51,912 bases of DNA from an uncultured Rhodobacterales bacterium (GCA_903845215.1 CAIMWI010000009.1:1-51912); one strand, 5' to 3'; shown: positions 8,470 through 17,222, counted from the first letter of the stretch. Notes: a model not told the origin generated them from the sequence alone. Program-made: numbers and translations.

Positions 8470-9720
8470 ATGCGCTATTCCGGCTTTCGGATCCTTAAAG
8501 AGGCGCTTACGGGGCACAAGGGCTGGGGCCATGCGTGGCGCGACCCTGAACCGCAGGCGTCTTATGATTACATCATCATAGGCGGCGGTGGGCATGGCTT
8601 GGCCACGGCCTATTATCTGGCCAAAGAATTCAAACAGGCCCGCATTGCGGTGCTGGAAAAGGGCTATCTGGGCGGCGGCAATGTCGGGCGCAACACCACG
8701 ATCATCCGGTCAAACTATCTGCTCGACGGGAACGAACCGTTTTACGAATTCTCGCTGAAACTCTGGGAAGGGTTAGAGCAAGATTTCAACTACAACGCCA
8801 TGGTCAGCCAGCGCGGGATTATCAACCTGATCCACACCGATGCGGCGCGTGATGCGGCGACACGGCGCGGCAATGCGATGATCTTGAACGGGGCGGATGC
8901 CGAACTGCTTAACCGCGATCAGGTGCGGGCGATGTATCCGTTCTTGAATTTTGACAACGCGCGCTTTCCGATCAAAGGCGCGTTGATGCAGCGGCGCGGT
9001 GGCACAGTGCGCCATGATGCCGTGGCTTGGGGCTATGCGCGCGGGGCCGATGGGCTTGGCGTGGATCTGATCCAGAACTGCGAAGTCACGGGGATGCGGA
9101 TCGAGAATGGCAAGATCTTGGGGGTCGAAACCTCTCGTGGGTTTATCGGGGCCAAGAAGGTTGGCGTGGCTGTGGCGGGGTCGTCTTCTAAGGTGATGGC
9201 CCATGCCGGAATGCGCCTGCCGATGGAAAGCCATGTGTTGCAGGCCTTCGTCTCCGAAGGGCTAAAGCCGCTGATTGACGGGGTTATGACCTTTGGGGCG
9301 GGGCATTTTTATGTCAGCCAGTCGGACAAGGGCGGCTTGGTCTTTGGCGGCGACATCGACGGCTACAATTCTTACGCACAGCGCGGCAACCTGCCCGTGG
9401 TCGAGGATGTGATCGAGGGGGGAATGGCCCTGATGCCCATGATTGGCCGCGCGCGTCTGCTGCGCACATGGGGCGGGATCATGGATATGTCGATGGACGG
9501 ATCGCCGATCATCGACAGGACCCATATCGACGGGCTCTATTTCAACGGCGGGTGGTGCTATGGCGGCTTTAAGGCCACGCCCGCCAGTGGGTGGTGCTTT
9601 GCCCATCTGCTGGCCAAAGACGAACCGCATGTGACGGCCAAGGCCTATCGTTTCGATCGCTTCCTCAAAGGGTTGATGATCGACGAAAAAGGCCAAGGCG
9701 CGCAACCGAACCTGCACTAG
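8470..9720 (+). CDS. mgdA: N-methylglutamate dehydrogenase subunit A (sarcosine oxidase beta-like)
   Basis: A 416-residue flavoprotein of the SoxB type. The FAD Rossmann motif 'IIIGGGGHGLATAYYLAKE' starts at residue 35. H182 in 'GGTVRHDAVAWG' lies where SoxB carries the covalently FMN-linked histidine. The ATG at 8470 follows ACGGAG. It is the first of four genes in SoxB-D-A-G order. Sequence alone cannot separate sarcosine oxidase from N-methylglutamate dehydrogenase, which are homologous. The nearby gmaS and mgsABC genes favour MgdA, which oxidises N-methylglutamate to glutamate and transfers the methyl carbon to tetrahydrofolate. Confidence 0.82.
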   Translation: MRYSGFRILKEALTGHKGWGHAWRDPEPQASYDYIIIGGGGHGLATAYYLAKEFKQARIAVLEKGYLGGGNVGRNTTIIRSNYLLDGNEPFYEFSLKLWEGLEQDFNYNAMVSQRGIINLIHTDAARDAATRRGNAMILNGADAELLNRDQVRAMYPFLNFDNARFPIKGALMQRRGGTVRHDAVAWGYARGADGLGVDLIQNCEVTGMRIENGKILGVETSRGFIGAKKVGVAVAGSSSKVMAHAGMRLPMESHVLQAFVSEGLKPLIDGVMTFGAGHFYVSQSDKGGLVFGGDIDGYNSYAQRGNLPVVEDVIEGGMALMPMIGRARLLRTWGGIMDMSMDGSPIIDRTHIDGLYFNGGWCYGGFKATPASGWCFAHLLAKDEPHVTAKAYRFDRFLKGLMIDEKGQGAQPNLH

Positions 9721-9729
9721 GAACCTGCC

Positions 9730-10014
9730 ATGATCATCCATCATCCCATCCTTGGGCCGCGCGATGCGCAGGAATTCGTCTATCTCGGCGACGCCAGCCT
9801 GATTGGGCGGCCTGACGGGCTGACAGCCAGCATCGAAGATTTTCACAATTACACCTACCTGCGCGACAACCCCGCAGGCGCGCACCGCGAGCTGTGGTAC
9901 CACGAACAAGGCGACCGCTCTTGGCTGGTTGTGACGCGCAACACGGTAACGCATGAGATTTTGCAGGTAGAATTGGCCCGTGATGTGGCCCGGGCCGAGG
10001 GGCGTTCGAAATGA
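9730..10014 (+). CDS. mgdB: N-methylglutamate dehydrogenase subunit B (sarcosine oxidase delta-like, zinc ligands missing)
   Basis: A 94-residue SoxD-type subunit with the typical 'GPRDAQEF' start and 'HRELWYHEQGDRSWLVVTRNT' core (residues about 52-71). The classical SoxD zinc site uses an N-terminal CxxC plus a His/Cys pair near the 'G-C-R-x-W' motif. Here there is no cysteine at all: the N-terminal pair is replaced by I7-L8 and neighbours, and the late cysteine by D in 'GDRSW'. The fold is probably kept without zinc. It overlaps mgdC by 4 nt (ATGA) and starts 9 nt after mgdA. Confidence 0.82.
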   Translation: MIIHHPILGPRDAQEFVYLGDASLIGRPDGLTASIEDFHNYTYLRDNPAGAHRELWYHEQGDRSWLVVTRNTVTHEILQVELARDVARAEGRSK

Positions 10015-12956
10015 GCCAATCCAACCGCATATCCGGCGGCCTGATCGACCGCAGCCAGACCCTGCGCTTCCATTTCGACGGGCTGCCCTATCTGGGCCAT
10101 CCGGGTGATACGCTGGCCTCGGCCCTTTTGGCCAACGGCGTGCGTCTGATGGGGCGCAGCTTTAAATATCACCGCCCGCGCGGGCCGATCTCGGCGGGGT
10201 CTGAAGAGCCCAACGCCTTGGTCGAACTGCGCAGCGGGGCGCGGCAAGAACCCAACACCCGCGCCACAGTGGCCGAGCTGTTTGACGGGTTGACCGCCCA
10301 AAGCCAGAACCGCTGGCCCAGCCTGAAGTTTGACGCGCTGGCGATCAATGACCGCTTCAACAGCTTTCTGACGGCGGGCTTTTACTACAAAACCTTCATG
10401 TGGCCGGCGTCTTTTTGGGAAAAGGTCTATGAACCGATCATCCGCCGTGCGGCGGGGCTTGGCAGCCTGACCAAGCTGGAAGACCCCGATACCTATGACA
10501 AAGGCTTCTTGCACTGCGATATTCTGATCATCGGGGCTGGTCCTGCGGGATTGTCGGCGGCGCTGACGGCGGGGCGGTCAGGGGCGCGGGTGATCTTGGC
10601 GGATGAAGACTTCCGCATGGGCGGGCGCTTGAACGCCGAGACGTTTGAACTGGGCGATCAGGCGGGCTCTGCTTGGGCCGACGGGGCTGTGGCTGAACTT
10701 TCCAGCCTGCCCAACGTGCGTTTGATGACGCGCACCACGGTGGCGGGGGCCTTTGACCACGGCATTTACGGCGCGGTCGAGCGGGTGTCAGATCACCTGA
10801 TCGAACCCGCCCCCGGCAAGCCGCGCCAGACATTCTGGCGCATCTATAGCCAACGCGCGATCTTGACGGGCGGGGCCACCGAACGCCCGATTGCATTTGA
10901 AAACAACGACCGCCCGGGCATCATGCTCGCCGGATCGCTGCGCGCCTATGCCAACCGCTGGGGCGTGGCCGTGGGCGACAAGACGGCGATTTTCACCAAC
11001 AACGACGACGGCCTGCGCACCGCGCGCGATCTGCAATCCAAGGGCGTGGATGTCGTCGCCGTGATTGACAGCCGCGAAGGTGGCGAACTTCTTCCCGGCA
11101 TTCGCCACCTGCGCGGGGCCGAGGTGATGGGTAGCGCGGGCCGTTTGGGCCTGTCGTCGATCACCGTGCGCCACGCGGATGGCAAAACTGAGGTGATCAA
11201 GGCCACCGCCCTTGGTGTTTCGGGCGGCTGGAACCCCAATGTCAACATCACCTCGCACCACCGCTCGCGCCCGATCTGGCGCGACGATATCGCGGCCTTC
11301 GTGCCCGGTTCGGGCGAGATTGCCAACCTGTCGGTCGCAGGGGCCGCGGCTGGCACGCTGTCAACCCACGGCGCTTTGGTGACGGGTGATGAGGTCGCAC
11401 GCGCGGCGCTGGCAAGTTTGGGGCTGACGGCGACAGCGGCCAACCTGCCAAAGGCGGAAGATGCACCCGTGCGCATCACGCCCATGTGGTATGTCAAAGG
11501 GTCTAACCGCGCTTGGATTGACTCGCAAAACGATGTGACCGTCAAAGACATCAAACTGGCGCATCAGGAAAATTTCACTTCGGTTGAACATCTCAAACGC
11601 TACACCACCCTTGGCATGGCGACCGATCAGGGCAAAACCAGCAACGTGCTGGGGCTGGCCGTGATGGCTGGGCTGACGGGCAAATCCATTCCCGACACCG
11701 GAACCACAGTCTATCGCCCGCCCTATACGCCTGTGGCCTTGGGGGCCTTGGGCGGGCGGGGCAGGGGGCAGGAATTCAAGCCCTTCCGCCTGACGCCATC
11801 GCACAAATGGGCGCAAGAACAAGGCGCGGTTTTTGTCGAAGTGGGCTATTGGCTGCGCACGCAGTGGCTGCCCAAAGCGGGCGAGACGACATGGCGTGAC
11901 TCTGTCGACCGCGAGGTTTTGGCCACCCGCAAATCGGTCGGCATCTGCGATGTGACCACTTTGGGCAAGATCGACATTCAAGGCACCGATGCGGGGGCGT
12001 TCCTTGATAAGGTCTATGCCAACACCTTTAGCACGCTGGCCGTTGGCAAATGCCGCTATGGCCTCATGCTGCGCGAGGATGGCATGGTGTTTGACGATGG
12101 CACTACGGCGCGGATGGGGCAGAATGAATATGTGACGACCACCACCACCGCCAATGCGGTGACGGTGTTCCGCCATCTGGAATTCTGCCGTCAGGTGCTG
12201 TGGCCGGATATGGATGTGCAACTGATCTCGACCACGGAAGCTTGGGCGCAATTCTCGGTGGCAGGCCCCAATGCGCGCAAATTGCTGCAAAAGGTGGTTG
12301 ACCAAGACATCTCGGATGCCGCTTTCCCCTATATGGGGGCGGGCAATATCACTGTGGGCGGCCTGCGGGCGCGGTTGTTCCGCATCAGCTTCTCGGGCGA
12401 ATTGGCCTATGAAATCGCCGTGCCGACCCGCTACGGCGATGCGATGATACGCAAGCTGATGGAGGCGGGGGCAGAGTTTGATGCCGTGGTCTATGGCACC
12501 GAAGCTTTGGGCGTGATGCGCATTGAAAAGGGCCATGTCGCGGGCAACGAGCTGAACGGCACGTCAACCGCGCTGAACATGGGGCTTGGCAAGATGGTCA
12601 GCCGCAAGAAAGATTCCATCGGCATGGTCCTGTCCCAGCGCGAGGGGATGACCCGCGACGATGGCTTGCGGCTGGTGGGGGTCAAACCGGTCAACCCTGC
12701 GGCAGAGCTGAAAGCGGGCAGCCATTTCCTGAAAACTGGTGTGGCGGCTAAAGCGGAAAATGACGACGGCTGGCTGACATCCTTGGTCTATTCGCCGCAT
12801 CTGGGCCATTACATCGCGCTGGGGTACCTGAAGGACGGGTCCAACCGTATTGGCGAAAAGATGCGCGCCGTCAACCTGTTGGCCGGGACTGACACCGAAA
12901 TCGAAATCGTCAGCCCGCATTTCATTGACCCGGAAGGGGAGCGTCTTCGTGCCTGA
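10011..12956 (+). CDS. mgdC: N-methylglutamate dehydrogenase subunit C (sarcosine oxidase alpha-like)
   Basis: A 981-residue SoxA-type subunit, the usual family length. Residues about 10-100 form the cysteine-free Fer2-like domain ('FKYHRPRGP' near residue 50). A dinucleotide-binding motif 'LIIGAGPAGLSAAL' is near residue 170, followed by the pyridine-nucleotide oxidoreductase region. Residues about 600-975 form a GcvT-like tetrahydrofolate domain ('RISFSGELAYEIAVP'). In the homologous sarcosine oxidase this C-terminal domain receives the imine and forms methylene-tetrahydrofolate. It overlaps mgdB by 4 nt and mgdD by 8 nt, so the four subunits appear translationally coupled. Confidence 0.86.
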   Translation: MSQSNRISGGLIDRSQTLRFHFDGLPYLGHPGDTLASALLANGVRLMGRSFKYHRPRGPISAGSEEPNALVELRSGARQEPNTRATVAELFDGLTAQSQNRWPSLKFDALAINDRFNSFLTAGFYYKTFMWPASFWEKVYEPIIRRAAGLGSLTKLEDPDTYDKGFLHCDILIIGAGPAGLSAALTAGRSGARVILADEDFRMGGRLNAETFELGDQAGSAWADGAVAELSSLPNVRLMTRTTVAGAFDHGIYGAVERVSDHLIEPAPGKPRQTFWRIYSQRAILTGGATERPIAFENNDRPGIMLAGSLRAYANRWGVAVGDKTAIFTNNDDGLRTARDLQSKGVDVVAVIDSREGGELLPGIRHLRGAEVMGSAGRLGLSSITVRHADGKTEVIKATALGVSGGWNPNVNITSHHRSRPIWRDDIAAFVPGSGEIANLSVAGAAAGTLSTHGALVTGDEVARAALASLGLTATAANLPKAEDAPVRITPMWYVKGSNRAWIDSQNDVTVKDIKLAHQENFTSVEHLKRYTTLGMATDQGKTSNVLGLAVMAGLTGKSIPDTGTTVYRPPYTPVALGALGGRGRGQEFKPFRLTPSHKWAQEQGAVFVEVGYWLRTQWLPKAGETTWRDSVDREVLATRKSVGICDVTTLGKIDIQGTDAGAFLDKVYANTFSTLAVGKCRYGLMLREDGMVFDDGTTARMGQNEYVTTTTTANAVTVFRHLEFCRQVLWPDMDVQLISTTEAWAQFSVAGPNARKLLQKVVDQDISDAAFPYMGAGNITVGGLRARLFRISFSGELAYEIAVPTRYGDAMIRKLMEAGAEFDAVVYGTEALGVMRIEKGHVAGNELNGTSTALNMGLGKMVSRKKDSIGMVLSQREGMTRDDGLRLVGVKPVNPAAELKAGSHFLKTGVAAKAENDDGWLTSLVYSPHLGHYIALGYLKDGSNRIGEKMRAVNLLAGTDTEIEIVSPHFIDPEGERLRA

Positions 12957-13515
12957 TTTCATCCTAAACCCCATCACCGCCCTTGGCCACGCCACGCCCG
13001 AGGTTGACATCATCGGCCCGTGGACCATCACCGAACGCGCCGATGTGGCGCTGGCCTCGCTCGCCGTGCGGCGCGGGCGATTGGGCGATGTGCAGACATC
13101 TGCTGCTGCGGTTGGTTTGCCTTTGCCCGCCGCAGGGGCATCGGCCAGTGGTGCTTTATACAGCGCCTTTTGGATGACGCCCGAGATGTGGATGGTGGAA
13201 GCGCCCTTTGCCAGCCACGAAGACATCCGCGCCCATCTGCTGCCTGCCTTTGGCGATGCGGCCTCTATCACCGAACAGACCGACGCTTGGGTGCGCTTTG
13301 ATCTGGCGGGTGCAGACCTGCCCCGATTGCTTGAGCGCCTGTCCAACTTTGATCTGGCCAAGGCCGCCGCAGGGGCTGCCACCCGCACCGTGATGGAGCA
13401 TTTGGGCTGCTATCTGATCAAACGCACCGACACACTGGTGACCGTCTATGGCCCGCGCTCGTCAGCGCAAAGCCTGCACCATGCTTTGATTGTGGCGGCG
13501 CAATCGGTTTTGTAA
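12949..13515 (+). CDS. mgdD: N-methylglutamate dehydrogenase subunit D (sarcosine oxidase gamma-like)
   Basis: A 188-residue SoxG-type subunit. The GTG at 12949 is chosen because AGGGGAG ends 8 nt upstream and the resulting protein has normal family length. The longer reading from 12850 would overlap mgdC by over 100 nt. Recognisable gamma-subunit features are 'FWMTPEMWMVE' (about residue 77) and a late 'HLGCYLIKRTDTLVTVYGPRSSAQSLHHAL'-type ending. SoxG-type subunits act with the C-terminal folate domain of the alpha subunit. It is the last gene of mgdABCD; a regulator gene begins 67 nt after its stop. Confidence 0.82.
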   Translation: MPDFILNPITALGHATPEVDIIGPWTITERADVALASLAVRRGRLGDVQTSAAAVGLPLPAAGASASGALYSAFWMTPEMWMVEAPFASHEDIRAHLLPAFGDAASITEQTDAWVRFDLAGADLPRLLERLSNFDLAKAAAGAATRTVMEHLGCYLIKRTDTLVTVYGPRSSAQSLHHALIVAAQSVL

Positions 13516-13539
13516 CGGTTTTTCTTGTCCAATGCGATC

Positions 13540-13561
13540 TTTTTTCCCTATAGTGAAAAAA
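13540..13561. promoter_or_regulatory. TTTTTTC-N8-GAAAAAA palindrome upstream of the XRE regulator
   Basis: A perfect 7-bp inverted repeat (13540-13546 and 13555-13561) with an 8-nt AT-containing spacer lies 21 nt before the regulator's ATG. Its position fits an autoregulatory operator of the adjacent XRE-cupin protein. Confidence 0.5.
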
Positions 13562-13582
13562 GTGATGTCAAAGGACGCCCAA

Positions 13583-14239
13583 ATGACGGATGACGCCCAA
13601 GCCTTCGTGCCGCGCGGCAAGCCCGCGCTTAGCCAAGACCCACACAAGGTGCGCGACATTTCCGAGCGCAACCTTGAGGCCGCGATTGGCCGCGAGGTGC
13701 GCGCCTTTCGCCGCCAACAGGGGCTGACGGTCGCCGATCTGGCGCAGGTGACAGGGCTGTCGATCGGGATGCTGTCGAAAATTGAAAACGGTATTACTTC
13801 GCCGTCGCTGACGACGTTGCAGGTGCTGAGCCATGCCTTTTCGGTGCCCGTCACCGCGTTTTTCAAATCTTACGAAGAACGCCGCGAGGTGCAGCATGTG
13901 CAAGCGGGCGACCATATCGAGGTGGAACGGCGCGGCACACGTTCGGGCCACCAATACAATTTGCTTGGCCATATCGGGTCGAACAATTCGGGCGTGGTGG
14001 TGGAACCCTATCTGATCACCCTGTCAACCGAGGCGGATATCTTCCCGACCTTTCAGCACGAAGGACTGGAAATGCTGTATATGCTGGAAGGCGAGGTAAC
14101 CTATCGGCATGGTGACAAGCTTTTCCATTTGAAACCCGGGGACAGCCTGTTCTTTGACGCCGACTCTCGCCATGGGCCAGAGGTTTTGAACAAACTTCCA
14201 GCGCGCTATTTGTCAGTGATCGCCTATCCGCAGGGGTAG
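13583..14239 (+). CDS. XRE-family transcriptional regulator with C-terminal cupin domain
   Basis: A 218-residue regulator. Residues about 30-90 form an XRE helix-turn-helix ('LTVADLAQVTGLSIGMLSKIENG', 'SPSLTTLQVLSHAF'). Residues about 140-215 form a small-molecule-binding cupin ('HEGLEMLYMLEGEVTYRHGDK', 'LKPGDSLFFDADSRHGP'). The ATG at 13583 has AAAGGA with 7-nt spacing; the in-frame ATG at 13565 lacks a ribosome site. Such XRE-cupin proteins commonly control amine and polyamine catabolism. It lies between mgdABCD and the permease/mgs genes and is a good candidate pathway regulator. The inverted repeat at 13540-13561 may be its own operator. Confidence 0.85.
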   Translation: MTDDAQAFVPRGKPALSQDPHKVRDISERNLEAAIGREVRAFRRQQGLTVADLAQVTGLSIGMLSKIENGITSPSLTTLQVLSHAFSVPVTAFFKSYEERREVQHVQAGDHIEVERRGTRSGHQYNLLGHIGSNNSGVVVEPYLITLSTEADIFPTFQHEGLEMLYMLEGEVTYRHGDKLFHLKPGDSLFFDADSRHGPEVLNKLPARYLSVIAYPQG

Positions 14240-14240
14240 C

Positions 14241-14504
14241 TTACCCTTTGGCCCAGATCGTCCAGCGCAGGCGCGCTGTGCGGTAGGCATCGGGGATGGA
14301 TAGGGCATAAACAAAAATCCCCCCCGCCAAATGCCCGATCAGCGAGGCTGTGGGCGGGGCTGTGATAAATGTGATCGTACCCAAGAGCGCCGTGAAGAAC
14401 AAAAATATCAAGCCGCGCATCGGTTGACGGTTCAGCACTTGGCCGCAGCCGGGCAGCAGCACAGATACAGCCAGAACCAGATAGGGATGGGGTGGTTTTT
14501 TCAT
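14241..14504 (-). CDS. Small membrane protein of unknown function
   Basis: An 87-residue protein with three hydrophobic segments (about residues 8-20, 30-48 and 52-68) and a C-terminal charged tail. 'PYLVLAVSVLLPGCGQVLNRQPMRG' resembles small TM2-like or DUF6677-type proteins whose first loop has G-x-G-Q-x-L-N. It overlaps the 3' end of the upstream gene (14501-15172) by 4 nt, so the two are coupled, and its stop is one base from the stop of the convergent XRE gene. I cannot give a function. Confidence 0.6.
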   Translation of the reverse strand: MKKPPHPYLVLAVSVLLPGCGQVLNRQPMRGLIFLFFTALLGTITFITAPPTASLIGHLAGGIFVYALSIPDAYRTARLRWTIWAKG

Positions 14505-15172
14505 GGCTGGGCCTTAAGAGCTGTGTGAAGGTTGGCCAGCGTGTCCAGCAGGCTTTGCAAGCGGGGTGCGGGCAGGGGGGCAAGGCCAAGTTCGGCATCG
14601 CGGAAAATCAGGTAGTTGGCGCGGTCGCCTTCTTCTGCCAGCACGACAAGGCGAATGCCCTTGGGCGATAGGACGGCCTCTTTCACCTTTGGGTCGCTGA
14701 AGAGGGGGGCCAATTGGGCCATCACATCGGCCGCTGGCAAAGCCGCGGTGGCCGAACAGCGCAGGGTGCAATCGGTTGGAAAGCCATGGGGCAGTGTCAC
14801 CTCATATGGCAGTTGCGCATGGGTGGAAAAGCTTTCCTGACCATTGGCACGGGCCATGATACGCGCCTCACCCGTCAATGGCTGGGGCTCAGTGACGGTC
14901 ACCATCACCCAAAGCGCGGGAAGTTTGCGAAAGCTTAAGGTGTCGGGTAAGGCCTGCAGGTCAAAGCGCAGGCCTTGGTAGGTTCCAGCCGTGCGGGCAA
15001 AGCCTGTGGCTTGGATTTGGCGTTGGGTGCCTGACAAAACCTGTGTTGCGGCCGCGAAGTAATTCGCGCGCGCGCCAGCGCGACCACGGGCCGCGCGCAA
15101 GATTTGCACCAAGGTTTGCGCCAGCCACAGCCCCAATCCAAGCGCAATAAGCAGCGTGATCAGCTTGGACAT
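14501..15172 (-). CDS. Membrane-anchored hypothetical protein
   Basis: A 223-residue protein with one N-terminal transmembrane anchor (residues 4-24, 'ITLLIALGLGLWLAQTLV') followed by a soluble, mixed alpha/beta domain with no motif I recognise. Two cysteines about four residues apart lie near residue 140 ('CTLRC'). It is transcribed toward the XRE gene and coupled to the small membrane gene at 14241-14504. A terminator hairpin separates it from the upstream APC permease, so it is probably an independent two-gene unit unrelated to amine uptake. Confidence 0.6.
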   Translation of the reverse strand: MSKLITLLIALGLGLWLAQTLVQILRAARGRAGARANYFAAATQVLSGTQRQIQATGFARTAGTYQGLRFDLQALPDTLSFRKLPALWVMVTVTEPQPLTGEARIMARANGQESFSTHAQLPYEVTLPHGFPTDCTLRCSATAALPAADVMAQLAPLFSDPKVKEAVLSPKGIRLVVLAEEGDRANYLIFRDAELGLAPLPAPRLQSLLDTLANLHTALKAQP

Positions 15173-15184
15173 TTCGGGCCTTTC

Positions 15185-15218
15185 CAGAAGAACCGGCCCG
15201 CTTTTACAAGCGGGCCGG
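15185..15218 (-). terminator. Terminator after the APC permease gene
   Basis: Read on the minus strand, an 11-bp perfect stem (CCGGCCCGCTT at 15193-15203 with AAGCGGGCCGG at 15208-15218, 4-nt loop) follows the permease stop at 15227. A short T-rich tail (TTCTTC) comes next. Confidence 0.7.
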
Positions 15219-15226
15219 GGATGGGA

Positions 15227-16666
15227 TTAGTAGCCTTTGGGCCGTGGCCACGGCATGGTGAACTGCGCCGCGCGACTGACGAAGCGGTAGCGCCAGAAGT
15301 GGAACCACAGCGACGCCACGATGTAAAAGGCAATCATCGCCACAAGCTGCGTGCCGTAGCCCAAGAACACCGCAAAGAAGGTGATGGCGCACAAAGCCAA
15401 CAGAACGACCGAAGGTAGCGGATGGAACGGATGCTCATACCCGCGTGTGATTGAACCCATAGGCCATTTCTTGCGGAACAGGATCATATTCAACGGCATA
15501 AAGGTGTAGGTCAGAAGGCCTGACAGGATCGAGAAGGTCACCACCTGATCAAGCGGTGCTTTCAGCGCGAAAGCCAGCGCAATCGGCACCAAGAACAAGA
15601 TCGACCGGTAAGGCGTGCGGAACTTGGGGTGCACAGCGCCAAACCATCCCGGCAGATACTTATCGCGGCCCAAGGAAAACCAAGCCCGCGAAGCGTCGTT
15701 GATACAGCCGTTGGCCGAGGCCAGCGTGGCAAAAAGCGTGCCGACACCCAACAGCCAAACCAAAGGTTGCGACTTGGTCAGCAAAGCGGCGGTGAACAGC
15801 GGGGCCACCGATCCGTTCAAGCCGTCGCCCAGAAACTCCCACGGGATCAGGCCGGTGCAGACATACCATGTCAGCGTGGCTGCGATCAGCAGGGTCATAA
15901 TCCCTGCCAGCGTGCCAAAGGGCAGCGCGCGGGCCGGAGAGCGGACTTCTTCTGCCGCTTGGGTCGTGCCTTCGATGCCCAGATAAAACCACAGACCGAA
16001 GTGCATTGCCGCCAGAACGCCGATCCAGCCATAGGGCAGGGCGGCGTTGCCGGCAAACAGCTCGGCATGGTGCATCATCGAGGGGGCGATGATCCCCGAG
16101 GTGGACAAGAACAAGATGATGATGGCGGTAAAGGCGATGGCGGTGATGACCAAGTTAAAGGTCAACGTCGCCAGAACTCCGCGGTAGTTCAGCCATGCCA
16201 GAAACATGATCGACAAGATGATGAACGGCCGTTGGTCCAGCGTGCCCGTAAAGCCCGATAGCGCCGCCACCTGCGAGATCAGATACCCCGCCGTGATGGC
16301 ATTGGCGGCTTCCAGCATCGTATAGGCAAAGACCAGATACAGGCCCACGTTAAAGGCCATCAGCGGCCCCACGATGTGCTTGGCCTGCGTATACTGCCCA
16401 CCCGCCGCAGCCACGGTTGAGGTGACTTCGGAATCGATCATGGCCACGCAGGTGTACAATATGCCCGCAAACCAGCAGGCCACCAGTGCGGCGTAAGCCC
16501 CGCCTTTGCCGACGGCAAAGTTCCAGCCCATGTATTCGCCCACAAGCACGATGCCCACGCCCAATGCCCACACATGGGCCGGCCCCAGCACGCGCAAAAG
16601 GCCGACATTGGTGCCATGCGGCCCCATGCCGTCACGTTCTTTCGAGGTGATGTCAAACTCAGCCAT
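15227..16666 (-). CDS. APC-family amino acid/amine permease
   Basis: A 479-residue membrane protein with about 12-14 hydrophobic segments and the APC opening 'LGPAHVWALGVGIVLVGEYMGWN'. Related ethanolamine/amine permeases have the same 'V-G-x-Y-x-G-W' stretch in segment 1. It would import an amine or amino acid across the cytoplasmic membrane; methylamine, dimethylamine or a glutamate derivative fits its place between mgd and mgs. Its start overlaps the 58-residue membrane gene upstream by 8 nt, and two further tiny membrane genes precede that, all on one strand. Substrate unproven. Confidence 0.8.
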   Translation of the reverse strand: MAEFDITSKERDGMGPHGTNVGLLRVLGPAHVWALGVGIVLVGEYMGWNFAVGKGGAYAALVACWFAGILYTCVAMIDSEVTSTVAAAGGQYTQAKHIVGPLMAFNVGLYLVFAYTMLEAANAITAGYLISQVAALSGFTGTLDQRPFIILSIMFLAWLNYRGVLATLTFNLVITAIAFTAIIILFLSTSGIIAPSMMHHAELFAGNAALPYGWIGVLAAMHFGLWFYLGIEGTTQAAEEVRSPARALPFGTLAGIMTLLIAATLTWYVCTGLIPWEFLGDGLNGSVAPLFTAALLTKSQPLVWLLGVGTLFATLASANGCINDASRAWFSLGRDKYLPGWFGAVHPKFRTPYRSILFLVPIALAFALKAPLDQVVTFSILSGLLTYTFMPLNMILFRKKWPMGSITRGYEHPFHPLPSVVLLALCAITFFAVFLGYGTQLVAMIAFYIVASLWFHFWRYRFVSRAAQFTMPWPRPKGY

Positions 16667-16835
16667 GATGCCCCCCTTTCGCTTCGGTCATCGCTTCCAG
16701 CTCGCCTTCGCGTGACGAGGTGAGAACCTCTTCCGAATAGGTTGAATCCGTTTTCAGCCAGTCGATCACCATATAGGCTGCAAAGGCCGCTGATAGCGCC
16801 CAAGCGGCATATTCTGCATAATTCCAGATGCTCAT
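16659..16835 (-). CDS. 58-residue single-span membrane protein, coupled to the APC permease
   Basis: An ATG at 16835 opens a 58-codon frame ending with TGA at 16661-16659, inside the start region of the permease gene (8-nt overlap). The product starts MSIWNYAEYAAWALSAAFAA, has one hydrophobic helix (about residues 10-25) and then an acidic tail rich in E, S and T. It starts 7 nt after the stop of the next small gene. Tight packing on both sides supports a real gene. Its role is unknown, perhaps a small accessory subunit of the permease. Confidence 0.7.
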   Translation of the reverse strand: MSIWNYAEYAAWALSAAFAAYMVIDWLKTDSTYSEEVLTSSREGELEAMTEAKGGHHG

Positions 16836-16842
16836 CGCGCCC

Positions 16843-17220
16843 TCACTTGTCGAATTTTTCCGCGATGACTTCGCGGTATTCGGTTTCAGAGAATTTCAAC
16901 ATCAAAACGTAATAGGCCACGATGATCACCACCATCACCAGCAAAGCGGTGATGGAAAAGCTGTAATCGTAGCGGGCGTTGATGATGTTAGAAATGGCGG
17001 CGGGGTCGGTGAAGCCAAGGGCGTTGTATTGTGCGATTTGGGTCGCGTTTTGGCCCATGGCTTCCCATGTTTGGCCCGCACCTTCGGGAACCGATTTGAC
17101 CCCTCCGGCCAGACCCATAAACATCGGGATGTAAAGGGCGCCGAAGGTCAGCGCCATCAGCACGACAACGTCGAACAACTGGCTGAGTTTGCCCTGTTTG
17201 GGCGGTACATAATGGGCCAT
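16843..17220 (-). CDS. Two-span membrane protein upstream of the APC permease
   Basis: A 125-residue protein with two strong hydrophobic segments, about residues 16-38 ('VVVLMALTFGALYIPMFMG') and 88-108 ('FSITALLVMVVIIVAYYVLM'). Between them is a loop of about 50 residues that may face the periplasm. No family recognised. It begins 2 nt after the preceding 95-residue membrane gene and ends 7 nt before the 58-residue gene, so all four are one operon ending in the permease. Confidence 0.7.
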   Translation of the reverse strand: MAHYVPPKQGKLSQLFDVVVLMALTFGALYIPMFMGLAGGVKSVPEGAGQTWEAMGQNATQIAQYNALGFTDPAAISNIINARYDYSFSITALLVMVVIIVAYYVLMLKFSETEYREVIAEKFDK

Positions 17221-17222
17221 GA

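Noticed and set aside
8470-13515. Annotation as heterotetrameric sarcosine oxidase soxBDAG
   Set aside because: The proteins are homologous and this cannot be excluded, but gmaS and mgsABC nearby, plus the missing zinc ligands in the small subunit, favour N-methylglutamate dehydrogenase.
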